From JACVRX01 sp046726315 (lineage in GTDB: Bacteria; Actinomycetota; Actinomycetes; Jiangellales; Jiangellaceae): DNA of 64,000 nucleotides. The stretch covers positions 48,043 to 112,042 of the forward strand of contig JBKPAG010000005.1 in assembly GCA_046726315.1 (NCBI GenBank), in the 5' to 3' direction. Shown here piece by piece: positions 51,513 through 59,929 of the stretch. The position numbers and the translations under genes were made by a program. Each line of letters opens with the position of its first letter. Positions within the stretch are counted from its first letter, which is position 1. The notes below the pieces were generated by a model. The model was not told the DNA's origin and ran no database searches. It saw only the letters and a program-made list of their open reading frames with translations.

Positions 51513-52634
51513 GTGACCCGAACCCCATTGGCCGGTGCTCGCCGCGTTGTGGTCAAGGTGGGCTCGTCGTCACTGACGACTACCGCGGGCGGGCTGGACG
51601 GCGAGCGTCTGCTCGGGCTGGTCGACACGTTGGCGAGCACCCGGAACGCGGGCCGCGAGGTCGTCCTGGTCTCCTCGGGTGCGATCGCCGCCGGTCTGGC
51701 GCCGCTCGGGCTGGTCCGCCGCCCGCGCGATCTCGCGACCCAGCAGGCCGCCGCGAGTGTGGGGCAGGGGCTGCTCGTCGCCCGGTACGCCGAGGCGTTC
51801 GCCGGCCATGGTCTGCAGGTCGGCCAAGTACTGCTCACAGCCGACGATCTGACCCGCCGGTCGCACTACCGCAACGCCTACCGGACGCTGCACAGGTTGC
51901 TGGCGCTCGGCGTCGTGCCGGTCGTCAACGAGAACGACACGGTGGCGACCCATGAGATCCGCTTCGGTGACAACGATCGGCTCGCGGCGCTCGTCGCTCA
52001 GCTCGTACACGCCGACGCGCTCGTGCTGCTGTCCGACGTCGACGCCCTCTACGACGGCGACCCGCGCAGACCGGGTGCAATCCGGATCGCAGAGATCCAT
52101 GACCTGTCCGAGCTCGACGGGCTGCGCATCGGGCGCACCGGGCGGTCTGGCCTCGGCAGCGGCGGCATGCAGACCAAGGTGGAGGCCGCGCGGATCGCAA
52201 CCGGCTCCGGCATCGATGTGGTCTTGGCCTCGGCGGTGGAGGTCGGCGCTGCTTTGACGGGGTCACCCGTTGGCACCTGGTTCCGGCCTCGTGCGGCCCG
52301 GCGTTCTACCCGGCTGCTCTGGCTCGAGCATGCGACCGATGGCCGCGGCAGCCTGCACCTTGACGCCGGCGCCGTCCGCGCAGTCGTCGAACGGCGGATG
52401 TCGCTGCTCCCGGCCGGAATCACCTCTGTGGACGGCACGTTCTCCGCCGGAGACCCGGTCGACCTGATGGACGAGTCCGGCCGTCCCGTCGCCCGCGGTC
52501 TGGTCAACTACGACTCGACCGAGCTGCCGGCGCTCCTGGGCAGGTCGACACATGACCTGGCCCGCGAGCTCGGCCCCGAGTATGAGCGCGAGGTCGTGCA
52601 CCGCGACGACCTGGTCCTGTTGGGACGGGCCTGA
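51513..52634 (+). CDS. proB: Glutamate 5-kinase
   Basis: First enzyme of proline synthesis, 373 residues. The amino-acid kinase domain has VVVKVGSSSL and VVNENDTVATHEIRFGDND; the C-terminal PUA domain (about residues 280-365) includes GSLHLDAGAVRAVVERRMSLLPAG. GTG 51513 is chosen because GAGGGG ends eight bases upstream. It lies 23 bases ahead of proA, so the two are probably co-transcribed. Confidence 0.95.
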   Translation: MTRTPLAGARRVVVKVGSSSLTTTAGGLDGERLLGLVDTLASTRNAGREVVLVSSGAIAAGLAPLGLVRRPRDLATQQAAASVGQGLLVARYAEAFAGHGLQVGQVLLTADDLTRRSHYRNAYRTLHRLLALGVVPVVNENDTVATHEIRFGDNDRLAALVAQLVHADALVLLSDVDALYDGDPRRPGAIRIAEIHDLSELDGLRIGRTGRSGLGSGGMQTKVEAARIATGSGIDVVLASAVEVGAALTGSPVGTWFRPRAARRSTRLLWLEHATDGRGSLHLDAGAVRAVVERRMSLLPAGITSVDGTFSAGDPVDLMDESGRPVARGLVNYDSTELPALLGRSTHDLARELGPEYEREVVHRDDLVLLGRA

Positions 52635-52657
52635 GTGGCTCACCTTAGGCTGCGGTC

Positions 52658-53917
52658 ATGACCGACGATCTGGCGACGCTGGTTCACGACCTGGCGCAAC
52701 GTGCCCGGGCAGCGGCCGCCGAACTTGCGGTGCTTCGCCGGGCCGACAAGGACGCCGCGCTCAGGGCCATGGCGGATGCGCTGCAGAAACGGGCCGCCGA
52801 TGTGCTGGCCGGCAATATCGAGGACGTGACCCGTGCGGAACAGGGCGGGACGTCGGCTGCGATGGTCGACCGCCTCCGACTGACCGAAGAGCGGATCGCG
52901 GGTATGGCGGACGGACTACGCAAGGTGGCTGCGCTCCCTGATCCCGTAGGTGAGATCGTTCGGGGGTACACGCTGCCGAACGGGCTCGACGTCAGCCAGC
53001 GGAGAGTGCCGCTAGGCGTCGTGGGGATCATCTACGAAGCCCGCCCGAATGTGACGGCTGACGCAGCGGGCCTCTGCCTCAAGAGCGGCAACGCGGTGCT
53101 CCTGCGCGGCTCGTCGAGCGCCGAACGTTCCAACTCCGTGATCGTGTCCGTGCTTCGCGAGGCACTCGCGCAGTCGGGGCTGCCTGTGGACGCGATCCAG
53201 CTGGTCGAAGGTGGCCGGGATGCGGCGAAGCATCTGATGCGGGCCCGCGGTCTGGTGGACGTGCTGATCCCTCGCGGCGGCGCGGGTCTCATCCGCAGTG
53301 TGGTGGACGAGTCGACGGTGCCGGTGATCGAGACCGGGGTGGGCAACTGTGCGGTGTACGTCGACGCCGAAGCCGACCTCGACCAGGCGCTGGCGATCGT
53401 CCTCAATGCCAAGACCCAACGCACCAGTGTGTGCAATGCGGCGGAGACCCTGCTCGTCCACTCGGATGTGGCGGAGCAGTTCTTGCCAGCTGTACTGAAG
53501 GCGTTGCACGAGGCTGGGGTTACGGTGCATGGCGACGACCGAGTACGTGCCTGGGACGACACAGTCGAGCCGGTTACCGACGAGGACTGGGCGGCGGAGT
53601 ATCTCTCGTTGGACATCGCGGCAGGCGTTGTTGACTCCGTTGACCAGGCGGTCGAGCACATTCGGCGGTGGGGGAGCGGGCATACCGAGGCGATCGTCAC
53701 GCGGTCGCTGGTCAATGCCCGGCGGTTCGCCGCAACCGTCGACTCGGCCGCGGTCATGGTCAACGCGTCCACCCGGTTCACCGACGGTGAGGAGCTCGGT
53801 TTCGGGGCCGAGATCGGCATCTCGACCCAGAAGCTGCATGCCCGAGGGCCGATGGGACTGACCGAGTTGACGTCGACAATGTTCGTCGTGACCGGCGACG
53901 GTCACATCCGCCAATGA
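52658..53917 (+). CDS. proA: Gamma-glutamyl phosphate reductase
   Basis: Second enzyme of proline synthesis, 419 residues of the aldehyde-dehydrogenase superfamily. The catalytic Cys259 is in QRTSVCNAAETLL. GVVGIIYEARPNVTADAAGL and GFGAEIGISTQKLHARGPMG are ProA signatures. It follows proB closely and precedes a very small membrane protein gene. Confidence 0.96.
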   Translation: MTDDLATLVHDLAQRARAAAAELAVLRRADKDAALRAMADALQKRAADVLAGNIEDVTRAEQGGTSAAMVDRLRLTEERIAGMADGLRKVAALPDPVGEIVRGYTLPNGLDVSQRRVPLGVVGIIYEARPNVTADAAGLCLKSGNAVLLRGSSSAERSNSVIVSVLREALAQSGLPVDAIQLVEGGRDAAKHLMRARGLVDVLIPRGGAGLIRSVVDESTVPVIETGVGNCAVYVDAEADLDQALAIVLNAKTQRTSVCNAAETLLVHSDVAEQFLPAVLKALHEAGVTVHGDDRVRAWDDTVEPVTDEDWAAEYLSLDIAAGVVDSVDQAVEHIRRWGSGHTEAIVTRSLVNARRFAATVDSAAVMVNASTRFTDGEELGFGAEIGISTQKLHARGPMGLTELTSTMFVVTGDGHIRQ

Positions 53918-53943
53918 TGCGGTCCGCCCGCTAGGCTGCGGCC

Positions 53944-54087
53944 ATGACGATCCTCCACTTGACCGAGCCGGCGGAGCGTGTCATCGAGGGACCGCCACCG
54001 CCGGTGTGGGGCATCGGCTTCCTGGCGACGTTGTTGCTGCTGCTGCTGGCGACCTTGATCTTCGGCAAGGGACGTCCGCACGCCTGA
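53944..54087 (+). CDS. 47-residue single-pass membrane protein
   Basis: ATG 53944 to TGA 54087. A polar N-terminus with an EGPPPPVWG stretch precedes one strong membrane helix (about residues 22-40, GFLATLLLLLLATLIF) and a short basic tail KGRPHA. It lies between proA and nadD, where actinobacteria often carry a small uncharacterised membrane protein. The compact layout and codon use (G/C third positions) support coding. Confidence 0.65.
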   Translation: MTILHLTEPAERVIEGPPPPVWGIGFLATLLLLLLATLIFGKGRPHA

Positions 54088-54115
54088 GGAGTCCGTCGGC
54101 GCTACGTTGTCGCCC

Positions 54116-54718
54116 GTGGGCGATCGCAGGCGACTCGGGGTGATGGGCGGGACGTTCGACCCGATCCATCACGGGCACCTGGTCGCGGCGAGTGAAGTCC
54201 AGTCGTGGTTCGACTTGGACGAGGTCGTGTTCGTCCCGACCGGCCAGCCGTGGCAGAAGACCGAGCGCACGGTGTCGCCGGCCGAGGACCGGTACCTCAT
54301 GACCGTGATCGCGACGGCGTCCAACCCGCGGTTCTCTGTGAGCCGGGTGGACATCGACCGCTCGGGACCCACGTTCACCGTCGACACGCTTCGGGACCTG
54401 CGGGCCGAGCGAGGGCAGGAGTGGGATCTGTACTTCATCACAGGGGCCGATGCGCTGGAGCAAATCCTGTCCTGGCGGGACCCGGACGAGTTGTTCGGGC
54501 TGGCACATCTCGTCGGCTGCACCAGGCCCGGGCACAGCCTGTCGGCCGAAGGGCTACCCGCGGACAAGGTCACCTTGGTCGAGGTCCCGGCCCTCATGAT
54601 CTCATCGACCGAATGTCGGGCCAGGGTCGTCCACGGCGAGCCCATCTGGTACCTCGTGCCCGATGGAATCGTCCAGTACATCACCAAACGTCGGCTTTAT
54701 GCGGCCCAGCAGACGTGA
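54116..54718 (+). CDS. nadD: Nicotinate-nucleotide adenylyltransferase
   Basis: Adenylates nicotinate mononucleotide in NAD synthesis, about 200 residues. GVMGGTFDPIHHGHLVAA is the nucleotidyltransferase HxGH signature, and ISSTECRARV the C-terminal SxTxxR motif. The start is uncertain: GTG 54116 or TTG 54107, with no strong ribosome-binding site. It is upstream of rsfS, as in many bacteria. Confidence 0.94.
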   Translation: MGDRRRLGVMGGTFDPIHHGHLVAASEVQSWFDLDEVVFVPTGQPWQKTERTVSPAEDRYLMTVIATASNPRFSVSRVDIDRSGPTFTVDTLRDLRAERGQEWDLYFITGADALEQILSWRDPDELFGLAHLVGCTRPGHSLSAEGLPADKVTLVEVPALMISSTECRARVVHGEPIWYLVPDGIVQYITKRRLYAAQQT

Positions 54719-54759
54719 GACGCTAGATCCCGACTGTCACCGGAGGAAAGGCTGTACGT

Positions 54760-55134
54760 TTGCCCGCCACTCACCGCGCCATGTCGCTCGCCGTCGCGGC
54801 CGCCGAGGCCGCCGCAGAGAAACTCGCCGACGACATCGTCGCGTTCGACGTTTCCGACCGACTCGCCATCACCGATGCCTTCGTCATCTGCTCCGCACCC
54901 AACGACCGTCAGGTCAGATCGATCGTCGACGGGGTGGAGGAGCGGTTACGCGCTCTCGACGCCAAACCCGTGCGCCGCGAGGGCGAGCGGGAGGGCCGCT
55001 GGGTGCTGCTCGACTACCTCGACATGGTGGTGCATGTCCAACACAGTGACGACCGGATGTTCTATGCGCTGGAGCGGCTGTGGAAGGACTGCCCGGTGAT
55101 CGCATTGCCGGAGACCGTGCGAGCGGGCAGGTGA
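54760..55134 (+). CDS. rsfS: Ribosomal silencing factor RsfS
   Basis: Binds L14 and blocks subunit joining during starvation, 124 residues. IVAFDVSDRLAITDAFVICS and DDRMFYALERLWKDCP are family signatures. The TTG start at 54760 has AAAGG eight bases upstream (within GGAGGAAAGG) and gives an N-terminus aligning with homologues; ATG 54781 would lose seven residues. The stop overlaps the next gene's GTG. Confidence 0.93.
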   Translation: MPATHRAMSLAVAAAEAAAEKLADDIVAFDVSDRLAITDAFVICSAPNDRQVRSIVDGVEERLRALDAKPVRREGEREGRWVLLDYLDMVVHVQHSDDRMFYALERLWKDCPVIALPETVRAGR

Positions 55135-55766
55135 GCCGCCGCATCGTCTTGTGGCGGCACGGGCGCACGGAGTGGAACGCGAGCGGCCGCTTCCAGGGGC
55201 AGATCGACATCGATCTCGACGAGATCGGCCGTGCCCAGGCGTGGGAGTCGGCCCGGCGATTGGCCGCCTTGGAGCCAGATCTGCTGGTTTCGTCTGACCT
55301 AAAGCGCACGCGCGACACGATCGCCGCACTCGCCGAGATCACCGGCAAGCCGATCCAGCTCGACCCACGCCTCCGCGAGACCTTCGCCGGAGAGTGGCAG
55401 GGGCTCACTGGCGGGGAGATAGCGTCGCGTTATCCGGAGGAGTACAAGGCCTGGCGCGCCGGTGACCCGGTGCTCCGTGTTGGCGGCGGCGAGACCCGCC
55501 AGGACGTCGCCGAGCGGATGGCTGCGGCGGTCCGGGACATCGCTGCGAAACTCGCAGACGACGGCCTCGCCGTTCTGACAACACATGGTGGCGCCGCCCG
55601 GCTTGGGATTGCGGCGCTCATCGGCATGCCGCTGGAGCGGTTCACCAACATCGGAGGGCTCTCCAACGGGTCGTGGTCCATGCTTCGCGACACCGACCAG
55701 GGCTGGGTTCTGGTCGAGCACAACGCCGGCACGCTGCCGACGCCGGCCGTGATCGAAGAGGGCTGA
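55131..55766 (+). CDS. Histidine phosphatase (phosphoglycerate mutase family)
   Basis: A 211-residue protein. RIVLWRHGRTEWNASGRFQG carries the catalytic RHG histidine, and LTTHGGAARLG the second histidine. It belongs to the cofactor-dependent PGM-like family, but the position after rsfS suggests a broad-specificity phosphatase rather than glycolytic mutase. The GTG start overlaps the rsfS stop (GTGA). Confidence 0.9.
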   Translation: MSRRIVLWRHGRTEWNASGRFQGQIDIDLDEIGRAQAWESARRLAALEPDLLVSSDLKRTRDTIAALAEITGKPIQLDPRLRETFAGEWQGLTGGEIASRYPEEYKAWRAGDPVLRVGGGETRQDVAERMAAAVRDIAAKLADDGLAVLTTHGGAARLGIAALIGMPLERFTNIGGLSNGSWSMLRDTDQGWVLVEHNAGTLPTPAVIEEG

Positions 55767-55833
55767 GCTAGCGTAGCTCGCGATTTCGAGCAGGAATGTT
55801 CGGTCCGTTATCCTTGCTGAGCCGTTCGGCAAA

Positions 55834-55906
55834 GGGGCTGTGGCGCAGTTGGTAGCGCACCTCCATGGCATGGAGGGGGTCAGGGGTTCGAGTCCCCTCA
55901 GCTCCA
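55834..55906 (+). tRNA. tRNA-Ala (GGC)
   Basis: Acceptor GGGGCTG pairs with CAGCTCC, D-arm GCGC/GCGC, anticodon arm CCTCC-ATGGCAT-GGAGG (anticodon GGC), T-arm AGGGG-TTCGAGT-CCCCT, discriminator A at 55906. CCA is not encoded. It marks the boundary between the conserved block and the accessory region, and is a plausible integration site. Confidence 0.96.
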
Positions 55907-56457
55907 CTGGCATAGCCGCAGGTCACAGGCCTGTAGCGCGATCTTGATGCTCGCATGGCTACACGTCACGGGGCACCTACGGGGCAGGATCTTTGCGGGT
56001 AACTGAGAGGGGAATCGGCCGGTACCGGCTGGCCGGCCGCACATAGGGCATTGCTGCATTGAGTACCAAGCGATAGGCATCGCCTCGCGCGCGGCACGTC
56101 GCTCCCGACTCCCGGTCCGGGGCTCCGGCGCGCCAGGCACCGGCAGCCGGCATCGCGGCATCGCGGGGCCCCGCAGCCAAGATCTTGACCCCCCGGTGTT
56201 GAATCTCGCGGGCGGGGGCGGTCTACTACGCCTCCTTCAGTGGCAGGGAAACCCGCGCCACCGGAAGCACCTGTTTGCCCAGCCCCTCGCCCGAATGCCC
56301 TCAGTCCCCTGTAGCCGTTCAGTGCCCTTAGTGCCGTATTTATTCTCAGACTCAGCTCTCTTAAGGGGTGCGAAGGGCTGATGGTGCGTGGTCGCCCAAT
56401 ACGCCAGTTGCGCCCTTAGAACGATGCCTCAAATACCAACGGGGGAAAGAGGAAGCC
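55907..56457. other. Accessory intergenic DNA after tRNA-Ala
   Basis: No credible gene. Open frames here are short and of mixed composition; one minus-strand frame (55898-56161) runs into the tRNA and ends with HASIKIALQACDLRLCQWS, possibly a remnant but unassigned. I looked for a second copy of the tRNA 3' end in the rest of the window by eye and did not see one. Confidence 0.35.
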
Positions 56458-56967
56458 ATGGCATCCGTGAGTGGGGTCGAGACGATCATCGTGCCAGCGT
56501 GGCTCTATCCATGGAGTCCCCTATGGACCAAGAAGGGCGAAACCTTCGTCTTCGGAGCGTTCATGATCACGGACCAAGAGTATGTGTTCGCTGACGAGTC
56601 GGAGGTCTTGTTTCGGCTACCCCGTGAAGGGACGGCGGTCGTATGGCCGTGGTGGTTCGCGGGGGTGGGGATCAGGCTGATAGGGAACGGAGCCAGGAAG
56701 TCCGTCGCCTTCGGTCACCTGACCCCCCTTGCTCCTAGCCCAGAGCCCGAGCGCTTCCATAGGGCAGCGGAGAGTCTTGGCGCTCTAGCTGAAGGCCCGG
56801 GCGACAATCTGGCCGGGCTTCTGGCCGACATTGCCGGTGACCTCGTCGGGTTCTTTACGACCGCTCAGAACGTCAAGAGCGGCAAGGCTGTAGCCAAGCG
56901 ACTTCGGCCAATCCTCGACGCGCCTCCTGCAATGATCAGGCAGCGACGGGACACCACCCGGCGTTAG
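56458..56967 (+). CDS. Hypothetical protein, possibly GRAM/PH-like
   Basis: A 169-residue protein with a good ribosome-binding site (AAAGAGGAAG). The first two thirds alternate hydrophobic and polar residues in beta-strand style (FVFGAFMITDQEYVF ... VVWPWWFAGVGIRLIG), loosely like a GRAM/PH domain; the C-terminus is helical and basic (RLRPILDAPPAMIRQRRD). No family is assigned. Codon use differs from the core genes (AGG, ATA, CTA, CCA, GGA occur often), suggesting recent acquisition. A strong terminator follows. Confidence 0.7.
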   Translation: MASVSGVETIIVPAWLYPWSPLWTKKGETFVFGAFMITDQEYVFADESEVLFRLPREGTAVVWPWWFAGVGIRLIGNGARKSVAFGHLTPLAPSPEPERFHRAAESLGALAEGPGDNLAGLLADIAGDLVGFFTTAQNVKSGKAVAKRLRPILDAPPAMIRQRRDTTRR

Positions 56968-56996
56968 GGTCTACGCCTCGCGTTGTGGCCAAGAAC

Positions 56997-57023
56997 GCCC
57001 CGCCATCGCGATGATGGCGGGGC
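56997..57023 (+). terminator. Strong hairpin terminator
   Basis: Perfect 11-bp arms GCCCCGCCATC (56997-57007) and GATGGCGGGGC (57013-57023) around GCGAT, followed by TCTTGTC. It ends the gene at 56458-56967. Confidence 0.8.
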
Positions 57024-57064
57024 TCTTGTCATCGTGGATTCCTGATACGCAGAACGCAGAACGC

Positions 57065-57083
57065 CCGCCACTTGTGGTGGCGG
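57065..57083 (-). terminator. Hairpin terminator for the coiled-coil gene
   Basis: Arms CCGCCAC (57065-57071) and GTGGCGG (57077-57083) with a 5-base loop, 17 bases past the stop of the minus-strand gene at 57101. Together with the hairpin at 56997 it separates two convergent genes. Confidence 0.6.
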
Positions 57084-57100
57084 CCCTTGTGGCAGCTCGG

Positions 57101-57409
57101 CTAAGCCGCGTCGCCTTGTTCGCGCTGGGCTAGCTCGGCTTCCGCCTCCTCGCGTAGCTTCGCTAGCCGAGCCCGCTGCTCAGCTTGCGCCTTTGCGAGG
57201 ACAAGGGCCTTGATTTCCAGCTCCCGCCGCTCAGCAGCTTCCCTGGCCAGCCGAGCCTCGTGGGCCCGCTGCTGCTCGTCCTCCTGGGCTTTCTTCTCGG
57301 CCCGCCACTGGGCGTCGAACGCCTGCCACTCCTGCGTCCTGTCTTCCTCGACCTCATCTATACGAAGGCCGGGTAGCGGGCACGGCGGCTGGTTCGAACT
57401 TCCGCTCAT
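57101..57409 (-). CDS. Small charged coiled-coil protein
   Basis: A 102-residue protein. After a proline-containing N-terminus (SNQPPCPLPGLRIDEVEEDR), residues ~25-100 are almost entirely A, E, K, Q and R with heptad-like spacing, predicting one long helix or coiled coil. No family is assigned. The ribosome-binding site is weak. It is convergent with the hypothetical gene at 56458, each with its own hairpin. Low-complexity composition makes homology searches ambiguous. Confidence 0.55.
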   Translation of the reverse strand: MSGSSNQPPCPLPGLRIDEVEEDRTQEWQAFDAQWRAEKKAQEDEQQRAHEARLAREAAERRELEIKALVLAKAQAEQRARLAKLREEAEAELAQREQGDAA

Positions 57410-57704
57410 CGGGGCGGTCTCAAGAGTCGGCGCACACTTCCTTGATTCGATGTCGAGGAGTGTCGTGGGGCGTGGCGGTTACCGGAGGTTGACGCCGGGG
57501 GGCGATCGACCGGGTTGTGGGAGCGGCTACGGGTCGGGCAGGCGGCCAGGCCCACCGCACGGGAGCTTGGTCTGTGCACGGTGATACGCCAGCCTGCGAG
57601 CTCGCGACACCTCTGCGGCAGCACAACACTGACGGGCGGGCTCGTCGGGCGGTTCGCAGTGAGTATGGCTCTGACGTGGGGTCATCCGTCGCGAGGTAGT
57701 GCTG
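57410..57704. other. Gene-free spacer
   Basis: No supported gene. One plus-strand frame (57517-57699) reads RARRAVRSEYGSDVGSSVAR before a stop directly ahead of the TIR fragment; it may be a remnant, but I cannot identify it. Confidence 0.3.
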
Positions 57705-58113
57705 ATGGTTGAATCCGCTGTGGCATCTGGAGGCCGGATCTACATCAGCTACCGGCAGCACGACACCGCCTATACGTATTCCGCGGGCTGGCTGTACGAC
57801 CGGTTGGCTGACCGATACGGCGGCGGTCGGGTCCTCAGGGGCGTCGACTCAGTCCCACACGGCGAAGACTTCGCCGAAACGGTCGCCGAAGCGGTCGGAT
57901 CAAGCAATGCGCTGCTGGTGTTGATTGGAGCGGTCGATAACTGGGCGGTGATAGTCGCGGCCGTCCGATCTTCTCTGCAGATTCGCCAGATCCCGGTGCT
58001 GTTCGGCGGTGGCCGCCAGCTGTTCGAGGTGTTGCCGTCGCATCGAGCTGGACGTCCGGCGGGTGATCGACACGCCGGAGGCCACACACATCCGCTACCG
58101 CGTCCGTCGCTGA
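57705..58113 (+). pseudogene. TIR-domain fragment joined to a dihydrofolate-reductase-like (RibD_C) tail
   Basis: Residues ~12-75 from ATG 57705 (GRIYISYRQHDTAYTYSAGW ... GSSNALLVLIG) are the first half of a TIR domain. The sequence then jumps to LQIRQIPVLFGGGRQLFEVLP, the C-terminal part of a RibD_C/dihydrofolate-reductase-family protein. A second break near 58040 (about two bases missing) shifts the frame; the next frame continues IELDVRRVIDTPEATHIRYR to a TGA at 58111. This is a mosaic remnant; GAGG precedes the ATG, so a short chimeric protein could still be made. Confidence 0.75.
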
Positions 58114-58191
58114 GCCGGTCAACCGGCCCGGTCACTAGCGGTCGATCGACCCTCCGACGATGACTGTTCTGCATTCGTGAAGGGAGAAGCA

Positions 58192-58617
58192 ATGAACGAC
58201 CAGTCCAACATGCGTGGCTATGTCGTGGAACCCGGTCAGGGTTTGCCGCATCGTGTGCACCACGTCAAGGCGTCGGGCCGGTCAACCGGGGGCAGCCTCA
58301 CCGTCATGGAGCTCTCCGTCGATGGCGGGCCACCGCGTCACACCCACACCCGCGAAGACGAGAGCATCTACCTGTTCACCGGCACCTTGGAGGTGGAATG
58401 CGGCGGTGACCGGTTCCGGGCCGAGCCGGGATCATTCGTGTTCCTGCCGCGTGGCCTGCCGCACGCTTTCCGATCGGTCGGTGGGTCGGCCACCGGGCTG
58501 CTGCTCATAACGCCTGGAGGGCTGGACGAATACTTCGCGGAACTCCACGAGGCGAATCGCGCAGACGCCAACGAGATCAAGAAGATCCAAGAGACCTACG
58601 GAATCGAACGGTCGTGA
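58192..58617 (+). CDS. Cupin-domain protein
   Basis: A 141-residue single cupin. The metal-binding motif 1 is PPRHTHTREDESIYLFTGTL (two His and Glu), and motif 2 is FVFLPRGLPHAFRS. Relatives include quercetinase-like and regulatory cupins; function cannot be deduced. A GAAGGGAGA site precedes the ATG. It appears intact among decayed genes. Confidence 0.85.
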   Translation: MNDQSNMRGYVVEPGQGLPHRVHHVKASGRSTGGSLTVMELSVDGGPPRHTHTREDESIYLFTGTLEVECGGDRFRAEPGSFVFLPRGLPHAFRSVGGSATGLLLITPGGLDEYFAELHEANRADANEIKKIQETYGIERS

Positions 58618-59047
58618 CCGGGATCGGTCCAGACGCTCAGGTCGCAGCGTGGCGTCCTGGTTGTGGCGGCGGTTCCGTCCGAGTCGCACTCGGCCGACTG
58701 GACCGGGCCGGGCGGCCAGGGCTGAAAAGTCCGCCGGATGGGACCGGCTGCAAATCGGCAAGGACATGGCACTCCACACAGGACAGCACCCCCGAGCAGG
58801 CCGGCGCCACCCATTCGAGTGGGCGCGATCATCCAAGCAGAGCACTCCGGACCACCGGCTGATACCGACGATTCGCGCGAGCGTGAGCACGTCACCGGCC
58901 CGGGCGGCGCGCCGGGTGCTCGACCGCGTGTGAGCCGCCCGCGCACACCCTCGCGCCGCGAACCTCCGAAGTCTGGTGATGCGCCGGTGACAGCCAATCG
59001 CCGCAAGGTCGGCACCTTGGCGTAAGGATGCACATGGCACACGGCGG
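58618..59047. other. Gene-free accessory stretch
   Basis: Open frames on both strands are short or of arginine/proline-rich composition typical of shadow translation. No gene, RNA or repeat is supported. Confidence 0.35.
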
Positions 59048-59281
59048 CTAGTCATGCTCGCGCCGCAAGACCCGCTTCACGCTGCTCAGGCTGATCTGAT
59101 AGCGCTGTGCCAGCACTCGCTTTGTTGCTCCACTGTGACTCTCGCGGATCAGATCGCTGATGATCTGCTCGCCGAGCCGGTCAACCAGTCGCCAGCGCCG
59201 CAAGGGCGGAGCAGCGGAGGCGGCCTGGCCGCCGTCTTCCTTGATCCCATCGACAGCCTGGGCGGCGAGTGCCCACTGTCT
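59048..59281 (-). pseudogene. Recombinase-like helix-turn-helix tail, copy 1
   Basis: A minus-strand frame open from 59281 to TAG 59050-59048 encodes about 77 residues ending RESHSGATKRVLAQRYQISL then SSVKRVLRREHD. This is the helix-turn-helix tail seen at the end of serine-recombinase/resolvase-like proteins. The N-terminal catalytic part is missing, as the frame is closed by a stop at 59284-59282. A related fragment lies at 60609-60737. Confidence 0.6.
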
Positions 59282-59509
59282 TCACGGCTTCGGGGTTCGA
59301 GAATCGTCCCCTTAGGTCCACTGCGGTGGTCCTACTCCAACCCCCGTCCAACGGCCGGGGCAGGCATCCATGGTCCCGAGCGGGCTGCGGCGCTCGTTGC
59401 GTGCAGCCAGGATGCCATGCATGAGCTCCCCGGTGTCTCGTCGAGGCCTTTCGATGGCCCCATAACTTGCGCCGCCGGAGCACGAGGACCCTGCCCGTCC
59501 AAACTCCAC

Positions 59510-59894
59510 ACCGTTGACGCGAAGTCCGTTCGCGCCAATGGTGTGTTCAAGGGAGTGGGCCGGATCGTCGAGGTGCCGAACCTGCCCACAGACCCCGACA
59601 ACGTCAGTCGGGGACCTTGTGTTCGCCGAGGGCACATTGCACATCGTCAGTGCGTCCCTGGGCTTCCAGGTCAACAGCTTCGACCCGGTTTCGTGCAAGT
59701 TCTCGGTCACGATCCCGCAGCTGACGACGTTCGAGGGCGGCACCGGCCTGTTCGCCGGCGCGACGGGCACCGCTGAGGGCCTGGTCCACGGGCGCGCCTT
59801 CGCTCGACGGGCCTCAGATGGGAGCTGCTCCCTCGACCTCCCGCCACGGCACGCGCTGGACCAGGTCTCCAGGGCAGGCACACTGAGCTTCTGA
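59510..59894 (+). pseudogene. Frameshifted secreted beta-barrel-like protein
   Basis: One frame reads SVRANGVFKGVGRIVEVPNL to VSR at 59610; the adjacent frame continues DLVFAEGTLHIVSASLGFQV, then TTFEGGTGLFAGATGTAEGL to a stop at 59894. Dropping one G from the GGGG run at 59610-59613 restores a single reading. The repeat-rich pattern resembles secreted allene-oxide-cyclase/dirigent-like barrels, a weak assignment. No signal peptide remains upstream, so the 5' end is also lost. Confidence 0.55.
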
Positions 59895-59929
59895 CTTCCG
59901 CGGGCGTTCAGGTCGGCAGCGCATGGGCT

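Noticed and set aside
55768..55956. Minus-strand open frame over tRNA-Ala
   Set aside because: It is the complement of the tRNA gene and its flanks, not a protein gene.
58618..59047. Small proteins in the stretch after the cupin gene
   Set aside because: Several frames of 60-150 residues exist on both strands, but none has a ribosome-binding site, motif or sensible composition.
59054..59776. 240-residue plus-strand open frame
   Set aside because: It joins antisense of the recombinase remnant to part of the frameshifted secreted-protein gene; not one protein.
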